DNA from: Symsagittifera roscoffensis | Lineage: Eukaryota > Xenacoelomorpha > Acoela > Convolutidae | Direction of reading: 5' to 3' | Length of the DNA: 64,000 bases | Assembly (NCBI RefSeq): GCF_963678635.1 | Contig: NC_087070.1 | Span: 53,170,750-53,234,749, forward strand | In this document: positions 44,101-59,100 of the stretch, one piece after another | Position numbering within the stretch: position 1 is the stretch's first letter | Layout of the letters: every line of letters starts with the position of its first letter | Notes under the pieces: model-generated | What the model was told of the DNA's origin: nothing | The model's database searches: none | The model's input: the letters and a program-made list of their open reading frames with translations, nothing else | Made by a program: the position numbers and the translations under genes

Positions 44101-47100
44101 TGGTTTCATACTGATGGAATTTGCGCAAATCTAATGCAAGCTCGCATTTTAATTTAAAATTTTTAAGTCAAAAAATTATAAGAGCATATATTTTTCGTTT
44201 GAAAATAAAAAATGAAAATTTTCAAAAAAAATTCATTCTTTTTCCTGTTTATTTTTGCATTCACTGACTTTTTCCAACTCTTTGTAGACTATATCTAAAT
44301 ATTGCCGCTCCGCAAATATGTATAAGATAACCTAACCCAAAAAACACGACCGATCAAAGTTTTAGGCTATTCAAAATTTTATAGAAAAAATCTTCTAATA
44401 ATGAAAAATGGCAAACTGTGACAGAACTTGGTTTAACTGTAATTCAGCAAGGCCATAGAAGAAAAAAACAGAAGAAAGTATAACATTTTTGAAAAAACAA
44501 TAAAATAAAAATTTTTGCTTGCAGCAATTTTTCACACATCAAAAAAAAAACAATTGAAGAACTCTCATTAGTTTGTGTTTCCACTTTGCTCTAAAATTAT
44601 ATCACATGGTTTTACACTGATGGAAGTTGCGCAACAATTTTTACGCGAGTTTTTTCTTACTCTCTGTAGACTATATCCAAATATTGCCGCACTGCAAATA
44701 TGTTTAAGATAACTTAACCCAAAAAACACGATCGATCAAAGTTTTAGGCTATTCAAAATTTTATTAAAAAAGCTTCACATAATGAAATATGGCAAACTGT
44801 GACAGAACTTGGTTTAACTGTAATTCAGCAAGGCCATAGAAAAGAAAAACAGAAGAAATTATAACATTTTTAAAAAAACAATAAAATAAAATTTTTCTTT
44901 GCAGCAATTTTTCACACATCAAAAAAAAAACAATTGAAGAACTCTCATTAGTTTGTGTTTCCACTTTGCTCTAAAATTAGATCACATGGTTTCATACTGA
45001 TGGAATTTGCGCAAATCTAATGCAAGCTCGCATTTTAATTTAAAGTTTTTAAGTCAAAAAATTATAAGACCATATATTTTTCGTTTGAAAATCAAAAAAT
45101 GAAAATTTTCAAAAAAAATTCAATCTTTTTCCTGTTTATTTTTGCATTCACTGACTTTTTCCAACTCTTTGTAGACTATATCTTAATATTGCCGCACCGC
45201 AAATATGTATAAGATAACCTAACCCAAAAAACACGACCGATCATAGTTTTAGGCTATTCAATATTTTATAAAAAAAGCTTCTAATAATGAAATATGGCAA
45301 ACTGTGACAGAACTTGGTTTAACTGTAATTCAACAAGGCCATAGAAGAGATTAACAGAAGAAATTAAAACATTTTTAAAAAAACAATAAAATAAAAAGTT
45401 TTTGTTTGCAGCAATTTTTCACACATCAAAAAAAAACAATTGAAGAACTCTTATTAGTTTGTGTTTCCACTTTGCTCTAAAATTAGATCACATGGTTTGA
45501 TACTGATGGAATTTGCGCAAATCTAATGCAAGCTCGCATTTTAATTTAAAGTTTTTAAGTCAAAAAATTATAAGACCATATATTTTTCGTTTGAAAATCA
45601 AAAAATGAAAATTTTCAAAAAAAAATTCAATCTTTTTCCTGTTTATTTTTGCATTCACTGACTTTTTCCAACTCTTTGTAAAAAGTCAAATATTGCCGCA
45701 CTGCAAATATGTATAAGATAACTTAACCCAAAAAACACGATCGATCAAAGTTTTAGGCTATTCAAAATTTTATAAAAAAAGCTTCACATAATGAAATATG
45801 GCAAACTGTGACAGAACTTGGTTTAACTGTAATTCAGCAAGGCCATAGAAGAGAAAAACAGAAGAAATTATAACATTTTAAAAAAAACAATAAAATAAAA
45901 ATTTTTGTTTGCAGCAATTTTTCACACATCAAAAAAAAAACAATTGAAGAACTCTCATTAGTTTGTGTTTCCACTTTGCTCTAAAATTAGATCACATGGT
46001 TTCATACTGATGGAATTTGCGCAAATCTAATGCAAGCTCGCATTTTAATTTAAAATTTTTAAGTCAAAAAATTATAAGACCATATGTTTTTCGTTTGAAA
46101 ATCAAAAAATGAAAATTTTCAAAAAAACTCATTCCTTTTTCTGTTCATTTTTGCAATCACTGACTTTTTTCTTACTCTCTGTAAACTATGTCCAAAATAT
46201 TGCCGCACTGCAAATATGTATGAGATAACTTAACCCAAAAAACACGACCGATCAAAGTTTTAGGCTATTCAAAATTTTATAGAAAAAATCTTCTAATAAT
46301 GAAAAATGGCAAACTGTGACAGAAATTGATTTAACTGTAATTCAACAAGGCCATGGAAGAAAAAAACTGAAGAAATTATAAAAAATTTTAAAAAACAAAT
46401 AAATAAAAAGTTTTTGTTTGCAGCAATTTTTCACACATAAAAAAAAAAACAATTGAAAAATTCTCATTAGTTTGTGTTTCCACTTTGCTCTAAAATTATA
46501 TCACATAGTTTTACACTGATGGAAGTTGCGCAACAATTTTTACGCGAGTTTTTTCTTACTCTCTGTAGACTATATACAAATATTGCCGCACTGCAAATAT
46601 GTATAAGATAACTTAACCCAAAAAACACGATCGATCAAAGTTTTAGGCTTTTCAATATTTTATAAAAAAAGCTTCTAGTAATGAAATATGGCAAACTGTG
46701 ACAGAACTTGGTTTAACTGTAATTCAACAAGGCCATAGAAGAGAAAAACAGAAGAAATTATAACATTTTTAAAAAAACAATAAAATAAAAAGTTTTTGTT
46801 TGCAGCAATTTTTCACACATCAAAAAAAAACAATTGAAGAACTCTCATTAGTTTGTGTTTCCACTTTGCTCTAAAATTAGATCACATGGTTTCATACTGA
46901 TGGAATTTGCGCAAATCTAATGCAAGCTCGCACTTTAATTTAAAATTTTTAAGTCAAAAAATTATAAGACCATATATTTTTCGTTTGAAAATCAAAAAAT
47001 GAAACTTTTAAAAATAAAGTCATTCTTTTTTCTGTTTAATTTTGCATTCACTGACTTTTTTCCAATTCTCTGTAGACTAAATCCAAATAATGCCGCACTG
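41131..47100. repeat. Satellite sub-array with short and long units
   Basis: Marker GCACTGC occurs at 41131, 41514, 42017, 42400, 42909, 43429, 43800, 44307, 44689, 45194, 45698, 46205, 46588 and 47095. Spacings alternate near 383 (or 371) and 503-520. Short units lack the R1-tail segment and instead read GTTGCGCAACAATTTT.CGC before TTTTTTCTTACTCTCTGTAG. Confidence 0.85.
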
Positions 47101-50100
47101 CAATTATGTATAACATAACTTAACCCAAAAGTACGACCGATCAAAGTCTTAGGCTATTCAATATTTTTTTTAGAAAAAGCTTCTAAAAATGAAATATAGC
47201 AAATTGTGACAGATTTTGATTTTATTGTGATTGAAAAAGACCATGAAAAAGAAAAACAGAAGAAATTATAACATTTTTAAAAAAACAATAAAATAAAAAA
47301 TTTTTGTTTGCAGCAATTTTTTTCACATCAAGAAAAAACAATTGAAAGATTCTCATTGGTTTGTGTTTCCACGCTGCAGGGGCTCTAAAATTAGATCACA
47401 TGGTTTTACACTGAGGGAATTTGCGCAACTCTAATGCAAGCTTGCATTTTAATTTAATATTTTTGTGTCAAAATATTATAAGAACATACATTTTTTCGTT
47501 TGAAAATCGAAAAATGACAGTTTTCAAAATAAAGTCATTCTTTTTTCTGTTTTTTTTTGCAGTAACTGACTTTTTTCCAATTCTCTGTAGACTATATCCA
47601 AATATTGCCGCACTGCAAGCATTTATAAGATAACTTAACACAAAAATTCAAAAAGTACGACCAAACAAATATTAGGCTATTCAATAGTTTTTTTTAGAAA
47701 AAAAGCTTCTAAAATGAAATATGGCAAACTGTGACAGAATTTGAATTTACTATGAATCAACAAGACCATGGAAGAGAAAAACAGAGGAAATTATAACAGT
47801 TTTTTAAAAAATAAAAAAATTAAGAAGTTTTTCTTTGCAGCAATTTTTCACACATCAAAAAAAAAAAACAGTTGAAAAATTCTCATTAGTTTGTGTTTCC
47901 GCACTGCAGGGGCTCTAAAAATAGATCACATAGTTTTACACTGGTGGAAGTTGCGCAACTCCAATGCAATATTGCGTTTAATTTTAAATTTTTCAAATTC
48001 AAAAAAATAAGACCATATAATTTTTCGATTGAAAATCGAAAAATGGAAACTTTTAAAAAAAAGTCATTCTTTTTCCTTTTTTTTTGCATTCGCTGACTTT
48101 TTCCAACTCTTTGTAGACTATATCCAAATATTAACTCACTGCAAATATGTATAAGATAACTTATCCCAAAAAACACGACCAATCATAGTTTTAGGCTATT
48201 CAATAATTTTTTAGAAAGAAGCTTAAAATAACGAAATATGGCAAACTGTGTCAGAAAATGATCTACAGTGATTCAAAAAGACCATGGAAGAGAAACAAGA
48301 ACAAGTTTTAACATTTTTTAAAAAAAAACAATGAATTGAAATTTTTTGTTTGCAGCAATTTTTCTCACTTCAAAAAGAACAATTGAAAAATTCTCCTTAG
48401 TTTGTGTTTCCACACTGCAGGGGCTCTAAAATTAGATCACATGGTTTTACACTGACGGAATTTGCGCAAATCTAATGCAAGCTCGCATTTTAGTTTAAAA
48501 TTTTTAGGTCTAAAAATTAAAAGACCATATACTTTTTCGTTTGAAAATCGAAAAATGAAAAATTTCAGAAAAAAGTCATTCTTTTTCTTGTTTATTTTTG
48601 CATTCACTGACTTTTTTCCAAATTTCTGTAGACTATATCCAAATATTGCCGCACTGCAAATATGTATAAGATAACTTAACCCAAAAAACACGACCGATCA
48701 TAGTTTTAGGCTATTCAGTTTTTTTTTCGAAAAAGCGTCTAATAAGGAAATATGGCAAAATGTGTCAGAAAATGATTTACAGTGATTCAACATGACCATG
48801 GAAGAGAAACAAGAAGAAGTTTTAACATTTAAAAAAAAAACAATAAATTAAAATTTTTTGTTTGCAGCAATTTTTCACAAATCAAAAAAAACAATTGAAA
48901 AGTTCTCATTAGTTTGTGTTTCCACACTGCAGGGGCTCTAAAATTAGATCACATTGCTTTACACTGGTGGAAGTTGCGCAACTCTAATGCAATATCGCAT
49001 TTTAATTTAAAATTTTTAGGTCTAAAAATTAAAAGATCATATACTTTTTCGTTTTCGTACTTTTTTCTGTTTTTTTTTGCAGTAACTGACTTTTTTCCAA
49101 TTCTCTGTAGACTATATCCAAATATTGCCGCGCTGCAAGCATGTATAAGATAACTTAACACAAAAATTCAAAAAGTACGACCAAACAAATATTAGGCTAT
49201 TCAATTGTTTTTTTAGAAAAAAAGCTTCTAAAGTGAAATATGGCAAACTGTGACAGAATTTGAATTTACTATGAATCAACAAGACCATGGAAGAGAAAAA
49301 TAGAGGAAATTATAACAGATTTTAAAAAATAAAAAAAATTAAGAAGTTTTTCTTTGCAGCAATTTTTCACACATCAAAAAAAAAAACAATTGAAAAATTT
49401 TCATTAGTTTGTGTTTCCGCACTGCAGGGGCTCTAAAAATAGATCACATGGTTTAACACTGGTGGAAGTTAGTTACGCAACTCCAATGCAATATCGCATT
49501 TAATTTTGAATTTTTCAAATTCAAAAAAATAAGACCATATATTTTTTCGATTGAAAATCGAAAAATGGAAACTTTTAAAAAAAAAGTCATTCTTTTTCCT
49601 TTTTTTTGCAATCACTGACTTTTTTCCAAATCTCTGTAGACTATATCCAAATATTGCCGCACTGCAAATATGTATAAGATATTTTAACCCAAAAAACCAA
49701 AAAACATGACCGATCAAACTTTGGGCTTTTCAAAATTTTTTTAGAAAAAAGATTCTAATAAGGAAAAATGCAAACTGTGATAGAATTTGATTTTACTGTG
49801 AATCAACAAGACCATGGAAGAGAAACACAGAAGAAATTATTACATTTTTTTAAAAAATAATAAATTAGAAAGTTTTTGTTTGCAGCAATTTTTCACATAT
49901 AAAAAAAACAATTGAAAAATCTCATTAAATTGTGTTTCCACGCTGCAGGGGCTCTAAAATTAGATCACATGGTTTTACACTGGTGGAAGTTGCGCAACTC
50001 TAATGCAATATTGCATTTTAATTTAGAATTTCTAAGTCTAAAAATTATAAGACCATATATTTTTTCGTTTGAAAATCGAAAAATGAAAATTTTCAAAAAA

Positions 50101-53100
50101 AATTCATTCTGTTTCCTGTTTATTTTTGCATTCACTGACTTTTTCCAACTCTTTGTATACTATATCCAAATATTGCCGCACTGCAAATATGTATAAGATA
50201 ATTTAACCCAAAAAACACGACCGATCATAGTTTTAGGCTATTCAATTTTTTTTTTCGAAAAAAGCTTCTAATAAGGAAATATGACAAACTGTGACAGAAT
50301 TTGATTTTACTGTGAATCAACAAGACCATGGAAGAGAAAATCAGAAGAAACTATAACATTTTTTACAAAATATTAAATTAAAATATTTTTGTTTGCAGCA
50401 ATTTTCCACAAATCAAAAAAAAACAATTGAAAAATTCTCATTAGTTTGTGTTTCCACACTGCAGGGGCTCTGAAATTAAATCACATGGTTTAACACTGGT
50501 GGAAAATGCGCAACTCTAATGCAATATCGCATTTAATTTTAAATTTTTCAAATTCAAAAAAATAAGACCATAAATTTTTTCGATTGAAAATCGAAAAATG
50601 GAAACTTTTAAAAAAAGTCATTCTTTTTCCTTTTTTTTGCAATCACTGACTTTTTTCCAAATCTCTGTAGACTATATCCAAATATTGCCGCACTGCAAAT
50701 ATGTATAAGATATTTTAACCCAAAAAACCAAAAAACATGACCGATCAAACTTTGGGCTTTTCAATATTTTTTTAGAAAAAAGATTCTAATGAGGAAAAAT
50801 GCAAACTGTGATAGAATTTGATTTTACTGTGAATCAACAAGACCATGGAAGAGAAACACAGAAGAAATTATTACATTTTTTTAAAAAATAATAAATTAGA
50901 AAGTTTTTGTTTGCAGCAATTTTTCACACATAAAAAAAACAATTGAAAAATCTCATTAAATTGTGTTTCCACACTGCAGGGGCTCTAAAATTAGATCACA
51001 TGGTTTTAAACTGGTGGAAGTTGCGCAACTCTAATGCAATATTGCATTTTAATTTAGAATTTCTAAGTCTAAAAATTATAAGACCATATATTTTTTCGTT
51101 TGAAAATCGAAAAATGAAAATTTTCAAAAAAAATTCATTCTTTTTCCTGTTTATTTTTGCATTCACTGACTTTTTCTAACTCTTTGTAGACTATATCCAA
51201 ATATTGCCGCACTGCAAAAATGTATAAGATAATTTAACCCAAAAAACACGACCGATCATAGTTTTAGGCTATTCAATTTTTTTTTTCGAAAAAAGCTTCT
51301 AATAAGGAAATATGACAAACTGTGACAGAATTTGATTTTACTGTGAATCAACAAGACCATGGAAGAGAAAATCAGAAGAAACTATAACATTTTTTACAAA
51401 ATAATGAATTAAAATATTTTTGTTTGCAGCAATTTTCCACAAATCAAAAAAAAACAATTGAAAAATTCTCATTAGTTTGTGTTTCCACACTGCAGGGGCT
51501 CTGAAATTAAATCACATGGTTTTACACTGGTGGAAGTTGCGCAACTCTAATGCAATATCGCATTTTAATTTAGAATTTCTAAGTCTAAAAATTATAAGAC
51601 CATATACTTTTCCGTTTGAAAATCGAAAAATGAAAATTTTCAAAAAAAGTTCATTCTTTTTCCTGTTTATTTTTGCATTCACTGACTTTTTTCCAACTCT
51701 TTGTAGACTATATCCAAATAATGCCGCACTGCATATATGTATAATATAACTTAACCCAAAAAACCAAAAACTTGACCGATCACATTTTAGGCTATTCAAT
51801 ACTTTTCTTAGAGAAAAGATTCTAATAGTGAAATTTGGCAAACTGTAACAAAAATTGATTTTACTGTGAATTGACAAGACCATGAAAGAGAAAAACAGAA
51901 AAAATAATAACATTTTTTTTTAAAAATAATAAATTAAATTATTTTTGTTTGCAGCAATTTTTCACACATCAAAACAAAAAACAAATGAAAAATTATCATT
52001 AGTTTGTGTTTCCACACTGCAGGGGCTCTAAAATTAGATCACTTGGTTTTACACTTGTGGAAGTTGCGCAACTGTAAGGCAATGTCGCATTTTATTTTAA
52101 AATTTTTAAATTATAAGACCATATACTTTTTCGTTTGAAAATCGATAAATGAAAATTTTCAAAAAAAAATTCATTCTTTTTCCTGTTTATTTTTGCATTC
52201 ACTGACTTTTTCCAATTCTTTGTAGACTATATCCAAATATTGCCGCACTGCAAATATGTATCAGATAACTTAACCCAAAAAACACGACTGATCATAGTTT
52301 TAGGCTAATCAATTTTTTTTCCGAAAAAAGCTTCTAATAAGGAAATATGGCAAACTGTGACAGAATTTGATTTTACTGTGAATCAACAAGACCATGGAAG
52401 AGAAAAACAGATGAAACTATAACATTTTTAAAAAATAATAATTTAAAATATTTTTGTAAGCAGCAATTTTTACAAATCAAAAAAAAAATTGAAAAATTCT
52501 TATTAGTTTGTGTTTCCACACTGCAGGGGCTCTAAAATTAGATCACATGGTATTACACTGGTGGAAGTTGCGCAACTCTTATGCAATATCGCATTTTAAT
52601 TTAGAATTTCTAAGTCTAAAAATTATAAGACCATATACTTCTTCGTTTGAAAATCGAAAAATGAAAATTTTCAAAAAAAATTCATTCTTTTTCATGTTTA
52701 TTTTTGCATTCACTGACTTTTTTCCAACTCTTTGTAGACTATATCCAAATATTGCCGCGCTGCAAATATGTATAAGATAACTTAACCCAAAAACCACGAC
52801 CGATCATAGTCTTAGGCTTTTCAATTTTTTTTCGAAAAAAGCTTCTAATAAGGAAATATGGCAAACTGTGACAAAATTTGATTTCACTGTGAATCAACAA
52901 GACCATGGAAGAGAAAAACAGAAAAAATTATAGACATTTTTTAAAAAAAATAATAAATTGAAATATTTTTGTTTGCAGCAATTTTTCACAAATAAAAAAA
53001 AAACAATTAAAAAATTCTCATTAGTTTGTGTTTCCACACTGCAGGGGCTCTAAAATTAGATCACATGGTTTTACACTGGTTGAAGTTGCGCAACTGTAAT

Positions 53101-56100
53101 GCAATATTGCATTTTAGTTTAAATTTTCTATGTCTAAAAATTATAAGACCATATACTTTTTCGTTTGAAAATCGAAAAATGAAAATTTTCAAAAAAAAAT
53201 TCATTGTTTTTCCTGTTTATTTTTGCATTCACTGACTTTTTTCTAATTTTTGTAGACTATATCCAAATATTGCCGCACTGCAAATATGTATCAGATAACT
53301 TAACCCAAAAAACACGACCGATCATAGTTTTAGGCTATTCAATATTTTTCTTAGAAAGAAGCTTCTAATAATGAAATATGACAAAATGTGTCAGATTATG
53401 ATTTACTGTGATTCAACAAGACCATGGAAGAGAAAAAAGAAGAAATTATAAATTTTTTTTAAGAAATAATAAACTAAAAGTTTTTGTTTGCAGCAACTTT
53501 TCACACATCAAAAAAAAACAAATGAAAAATTCTCATTAGTTTGTGTTTTCACACTGCAGGGGCTCTAAAATTAGATCACATGCTTCAACACTGGTGGAAG
53601 TTGCGCAACTCCAATGTAAGCTTGCATTTTAATTTAAAATTTTTGGGTCAAAAAATTAAAATACCATATATTTTTTCCTTTGAAGTCTTCTAAATAAAGT
53701 CATTTTTTTTTGTATTTTTTGCATTCACTGACTTTTTTCCCATTCTCTGTAGACTATATCCAAATAATGCCGCACTGCAAATATGTATAAGATAACTTAA
53801 CCCAAAAAACCAAAAACATGACCGATCAAATTTTAGGCTAGTCAATCGTTTTTTTAGAAAACAGATTCTAGTAATGAAATGTGGCATACTGGAACAAAAT
53901 TTGATTTTACTGTGAATCGACAAGACCATGGAAGAGAAAAACAGAAGAAAGTTTAACATTTTTTAAAAAAGATAATAAATTAAAATATTTTTGTTTGCAG
54001 CAATTTTTCACAAATCAAAAAAAAACAATTGAAAAATTCTCATTAGTTTGTATTCCCACACTGCAGGGGCTCTAAAATTAGATCACATGGTTTTACACTG
54101 GTGGAAGTGGCGCAATTCTTATGCAAGCTCGCATTTTGATATAAAATTTTTGAGTCAAAAAATTATAAGACCATATCTTTTTTTCGTTTGAAAATTAAAA
54201 AATGAAAATTTTCAAAATGAAATTTTTCTTTTTTCTGCTTATTTTTGCTTTCACTGACTTCTTTCCAACTCTCTGTAGACTAAATTTTATAACCAAATAT
54301 TGCCGCACTGCAAGTATGTATAAGATAATTTAACCCAAAAACACGACTGATCAAAGTTTTATGCTGTTCAATATTTTTTTAGAAAAAAGATTCTAGTAAT
54401 GAAATGTGGCAAACTGGAACAAAATTTGATTTTACTGTGAATCGACAAGACCATGGAAGAGAAAAACAGAAGAAAGTTTAACATTTTTTAAAAAAGATAA
54501 TAAATTAAAATATTTTTGTTTGCAGCAATTTTTCACAAATAAAAAAAAAACAATTGAAAAATTCTCATTAGTTTGTGTTTCCACACTGCAGGGGCTCTAA
54601 AATTAGATCACTTGGTTTTACACTGGTGGAAGTTGCGCAGTTGTAATGCAATATCGCATTTTATTTTAAAATTTTTATGTCTAAAAATTATAAGACCAAA
54701 TACTTTTTCGTTTGAAAATAAAAAAATGAAAATTTTCAATTAAAATTCATTATTTTTCCTGTTTATTTTTGCATTCACTGACTTTTTTTAAACTCTTTGT
54801 AGACTATATCCAAATATTGCCGCACTGCAAATATGTATAAGATAATTTAACCCAAATAACACGACCGATCATAGTTTTAGGCTATTAAATTTTTTTTTTT
54901 CGAAAAAAGCTTCTCATAAGGAAAGATGGCAAACTGTGACAGAATTTGATTTTACTGTGAATCAGCAAGACCAAGGAAGAGAAAAACAGAAGAAACTATA
55001 ACATTTTTTTTCAAAATAATAATTTAAAATAATTTTGTTTGCAGCAATTTTCACAAATCAAAAATAAAAAACAATTGAAAAACTCTCATTAGTTTGTGTT
55101 TCCACACTGCAGGGGCTCTAAAATTAGATCACATGGTATTACACTGGTGGAAGTTGCGCAACTCTTATGCAATATCGCATTTTAATTTAGAATTTCTAAG
55201 TCTAAAAATTATAAGACCATATACTTCTTCGTTTGAAAATCGAAAAATGAAAATTTTCAAAAAAAATTCATTCTTTTTCATGTTTATTTTTGCATTCACT
55301 GACTTTTTTCCAACTCTTTGTAGACTATATCCAAATATTGCCGCGCTGCAAATATGTATAAGATAACTTAACCCAAAAACCACGACCGATCATAGTCTTA
55401 GGCTTTTCAATTTTTTTTTTTCGAAAAAAGCTTCTAATAAAGAAATATGGCAAACTGTGACAGAATTTGATTTTACTGTGAATCAACAAAGAAAAAAAAA
55501 CAATTTAAAAATTCTCATTAGTTTGTGTTTCCACACTGCAGGGGCTCTAAAATTAGATCACATGGTTTTACACTGGTGGAAGTTGCGCAACTGTAATGCA
55601 AAATCGCATTTTAGTTTAAAATGTTTATGTCTAAAAATTATAAGACCATATACTTTTTCGTTTGAAAATCGAAAAATGAAGATTTTCAAAAACAATTCGT
55701 TCTTTTTCCTGTTTATTTTTGCATTCACTGACTTTTTTCCAACTCTTTGTAGACTATATCCAAATATTGCCGCACTGCAAATATTTATCAGATAACTTAA
55801 CCCAAAAAACACGACCGATCATAGTTTTGGGCTATTCAATATTTTTTTTAGAAAAAAGTTTCTAATAATGAAATATGGCAAAATTTGTCAGATTATGATT
55901 TAATGTGATTCAACAAGACCATGGAAGAGAAAAAAGAGGAAATTATATCGTTTTTTTAAGAAACAATAAACTAAAAGTTTTTGTTTGCAGCAATTTTTCA
56001 CACATCAAGAAGAAAACAAATAAAAAAATCTCATTATTTTGTGTTTCCACACTGCAGGGGCTCTAAAATTAGATCACATGCTTTAACACTGGTGGAAGTT

Positions 56101-59100
56101 GCGCAACTCTAACGTAAGTTTGCATTTAACTTAAAATTTTTGAGTCAAAAAATTAAAAGACCATATATTTTTCCTTTGAAAATCGAAAAATGAAAGTTTT
56201 CAAAATAAAGTCATTCTTTTTTCTGTTTATTTTTGCATTCACTGACTTTTTTTAAATTCTCTGTAGACTATATCCGAATAATGCCGCACTGCAAATATGT
56301 ATAAGATAATTTTAACCCAAAAAACCAAAAACATGACCGATCAAATTTTAGGCTATTCAATATTTTTTTCGAAAAAAGATTCTAGTATTGAAATTTGGCA
56401 AACTATAACAGAATTTGATTTTAATGTGAATCGACAAGACCATGGAAGAGAAAAACAGAAAAAGTTATAACATCTTTTTTTTAAATAATAAAATTGAAAT
56501 ATTTTTGTTTGCAGCAATTTTTCACAAATAAAAAAAAAACAATGAAAAATTCTCATTAGTTTGTGTTTCTACACTGCAGTGGCTCTAAAATTAGATCACA
56601 TGGTTTTACACTGGTGGATGTTGCGCAGCTGTAATGCAATATTGCATTTTAGTTTAAAATTTTGATGGCTAAAAATTATAAGACAATATACTTTTTCGTT
56701 TGAAAATCGAAAAATCAAAATTTTCAAAAAAAAATTCATTTTTTTCCTGTTTATTTTTGCATTCACTGACTTTTTTCCAACTTTTTGTAGACTATATCTA
56801 AATATTGCCGCACTGAAAATATGTATAAGATAATTCAACCCAAAAATTACGACCGATCATAGTTTTAGGCTATTCAGTTTTTTTTTCGAAAAAAGCTTCT
56901 AATAAGGAAATATGGCCAACTGTGACAAAATTTGATTTTACTGTGAATCAACAAGACCATGGAAGAGAAAAACAGAAGAAATTATAACATTTTTTTAAAA
57001 AATAATAAATTAAAAACTTTTTGTTATCAGCAATTTTTCACACATCAAAAAAAAAAATTAAAAATTCTCATTAGTTTGTGTTTCCACTCTGCAGGGGCTC
57101 TAAAAATAGATCACATGGTTGTACACTGGTGGAAGTTGTGCAACTCTATTGCAATATCGCATTTTAATTTAAAATTTTTAAGTCTAAAAATTATAAGACC
57201 ATATACTTTTTCGTTTGAAAATCGAAAAAAGAAAATTTTCAAAAAAAATTCATTCTTTTTCCTGTTTATTTTTGCATTCACTGGCTTTTTTCTAACTATT
57301 TGTAGACGATATCTAAATATTGCCGCACTGCAAATATGTATAAAATAACTTAACCCAAAAAACACGACCGATCATAGTTTTAGGCTATTCAATATTTTTC
57401 GAAAAAAACTTCTCATAAGGAAAGATGGCGAACTGTGACAAAATTTGATTTTACTGTAAATCAGCAAGACCATGGAAGAGAAAAAAGAAGAAATAATAAC
57501 TTTTTTTAAGAAACAATGAACTAAACGTTTTTGATTGCAGCAATTTTTCACACATCAAAAAAAAACAAATGAAAAATTATCATTAGTTTGTGTTTCCACA
57601 CTGCAGGGGCTCTAAAATTAGATCACTTGGTTTTACACTGGTGGAAGTTGCGCAGTTGTAATGCAATATCGCATTTTATTTTAAAATTTTTATGTCTAAA
57701 AATTATAAGACCAAATACTTTTTCGTTTGAAAATCGAAAAATGAAAATTTTCAAACAAAATTCATTATTTTTCCTGTTTAATTTTGCATTCACTGGCTTT
57801 TTTCTAACTATTTGTAGACGATATCTAAATATTGCCGCACTGCAAATATGTATAAAATAACTTAACCCAAAAAACACGACCGATCATAGTTTTAGGCTAT
57901 TCAATATTTTTCGAAAAAAACTTCTCATAAGGAAAGATGGCGAACTGTGACAAAATTTGATTTTACTGTAAATCAGCAAGACCATGGAAGAGAAAAAAGA
58001 AGAAATAATAACTTTTTTTAAGAAACAATGAACTAAACGTTTTTGATTGCAGCAATTTTTCACACATCAAAAAAAAACTAATGAAAAATTATCATTAGTT
58101 TGTGTTTCCACACTGCAGGGGCTCTAAAATTAGATCACTTGGTTTTACACTGCTGGAAACTGCGCAACTCTAATGCAATATCGCATTTTAATTTAAATGT
58201 TTTAAGTCTAAAATTTATAAGACCATATACTTTTTCGTTTGAAAATCGAAAAATGAAAATTTTCAAAAAAAAGTCATTCTTTTTACTGTTTATTTTTGCA
58301 TTCACTGACTTTTTTCTAACTCTTTGTAGACTATATCCAAATATTGCCGCACTGCAAATATGTATAAGATAACTTAACCCAAAAAACACGACCGATCATA
58401 GTTTTAGGCTATTCAATTTTTTTTTTCGAAAAAAGCTTCAAATAAGGAAATATGGCAAACTGTGACAGAATTTGATTTTATTGTGAATCAACAAGACCGT
58501 GGAAGAGAAAAACTGAAGAAATTATAACATTTTTTTAAAAAATAATAAATTAAAAACTTTTTGTTATCAGCAATTTTTCACACATCAAAAAAAACAATTA
58601 AAAATTCTCATTAGTTTGTGTTTCCACTCTACAGGGGCTCTAAAAAAAGATCACATGGTTGTACACTGGTGGAAGTTGTGCAACTCTATTGCAATATCGC
58701 ATTTTAATTTAAAATTTTTAAGTCTAAAAATTATAAGACCATATACTTTTTCGTTTGAAAATCGAAAAAAGAAAATTTTAAAAAAATATTCATTCTTTTT
58801 CCTGTTTATTTTTGCGTTCACTGATATTTTTCCAGCTTTTTGTAGATTATATCCAAATATTGCCGCACTGCAAATATGTATAAGATAACTTAACCCAAAA
58901 AACACGACCGATCATAGTTTTAGGCTATTCAATTTTTTTTCGAAAAAAGCTTCAAATAAGGAAATATGGCAAACTGTGACAGAATTTGATTTTATTGTGA
59001 ATCAACAAGACCGTGGAAGAGAAAAACAGAAGAAATTATAACATTTTTTTAAAAAATAATAAATTAAAAACTTTTTGTTATCAGCAATTTTTCACACATC

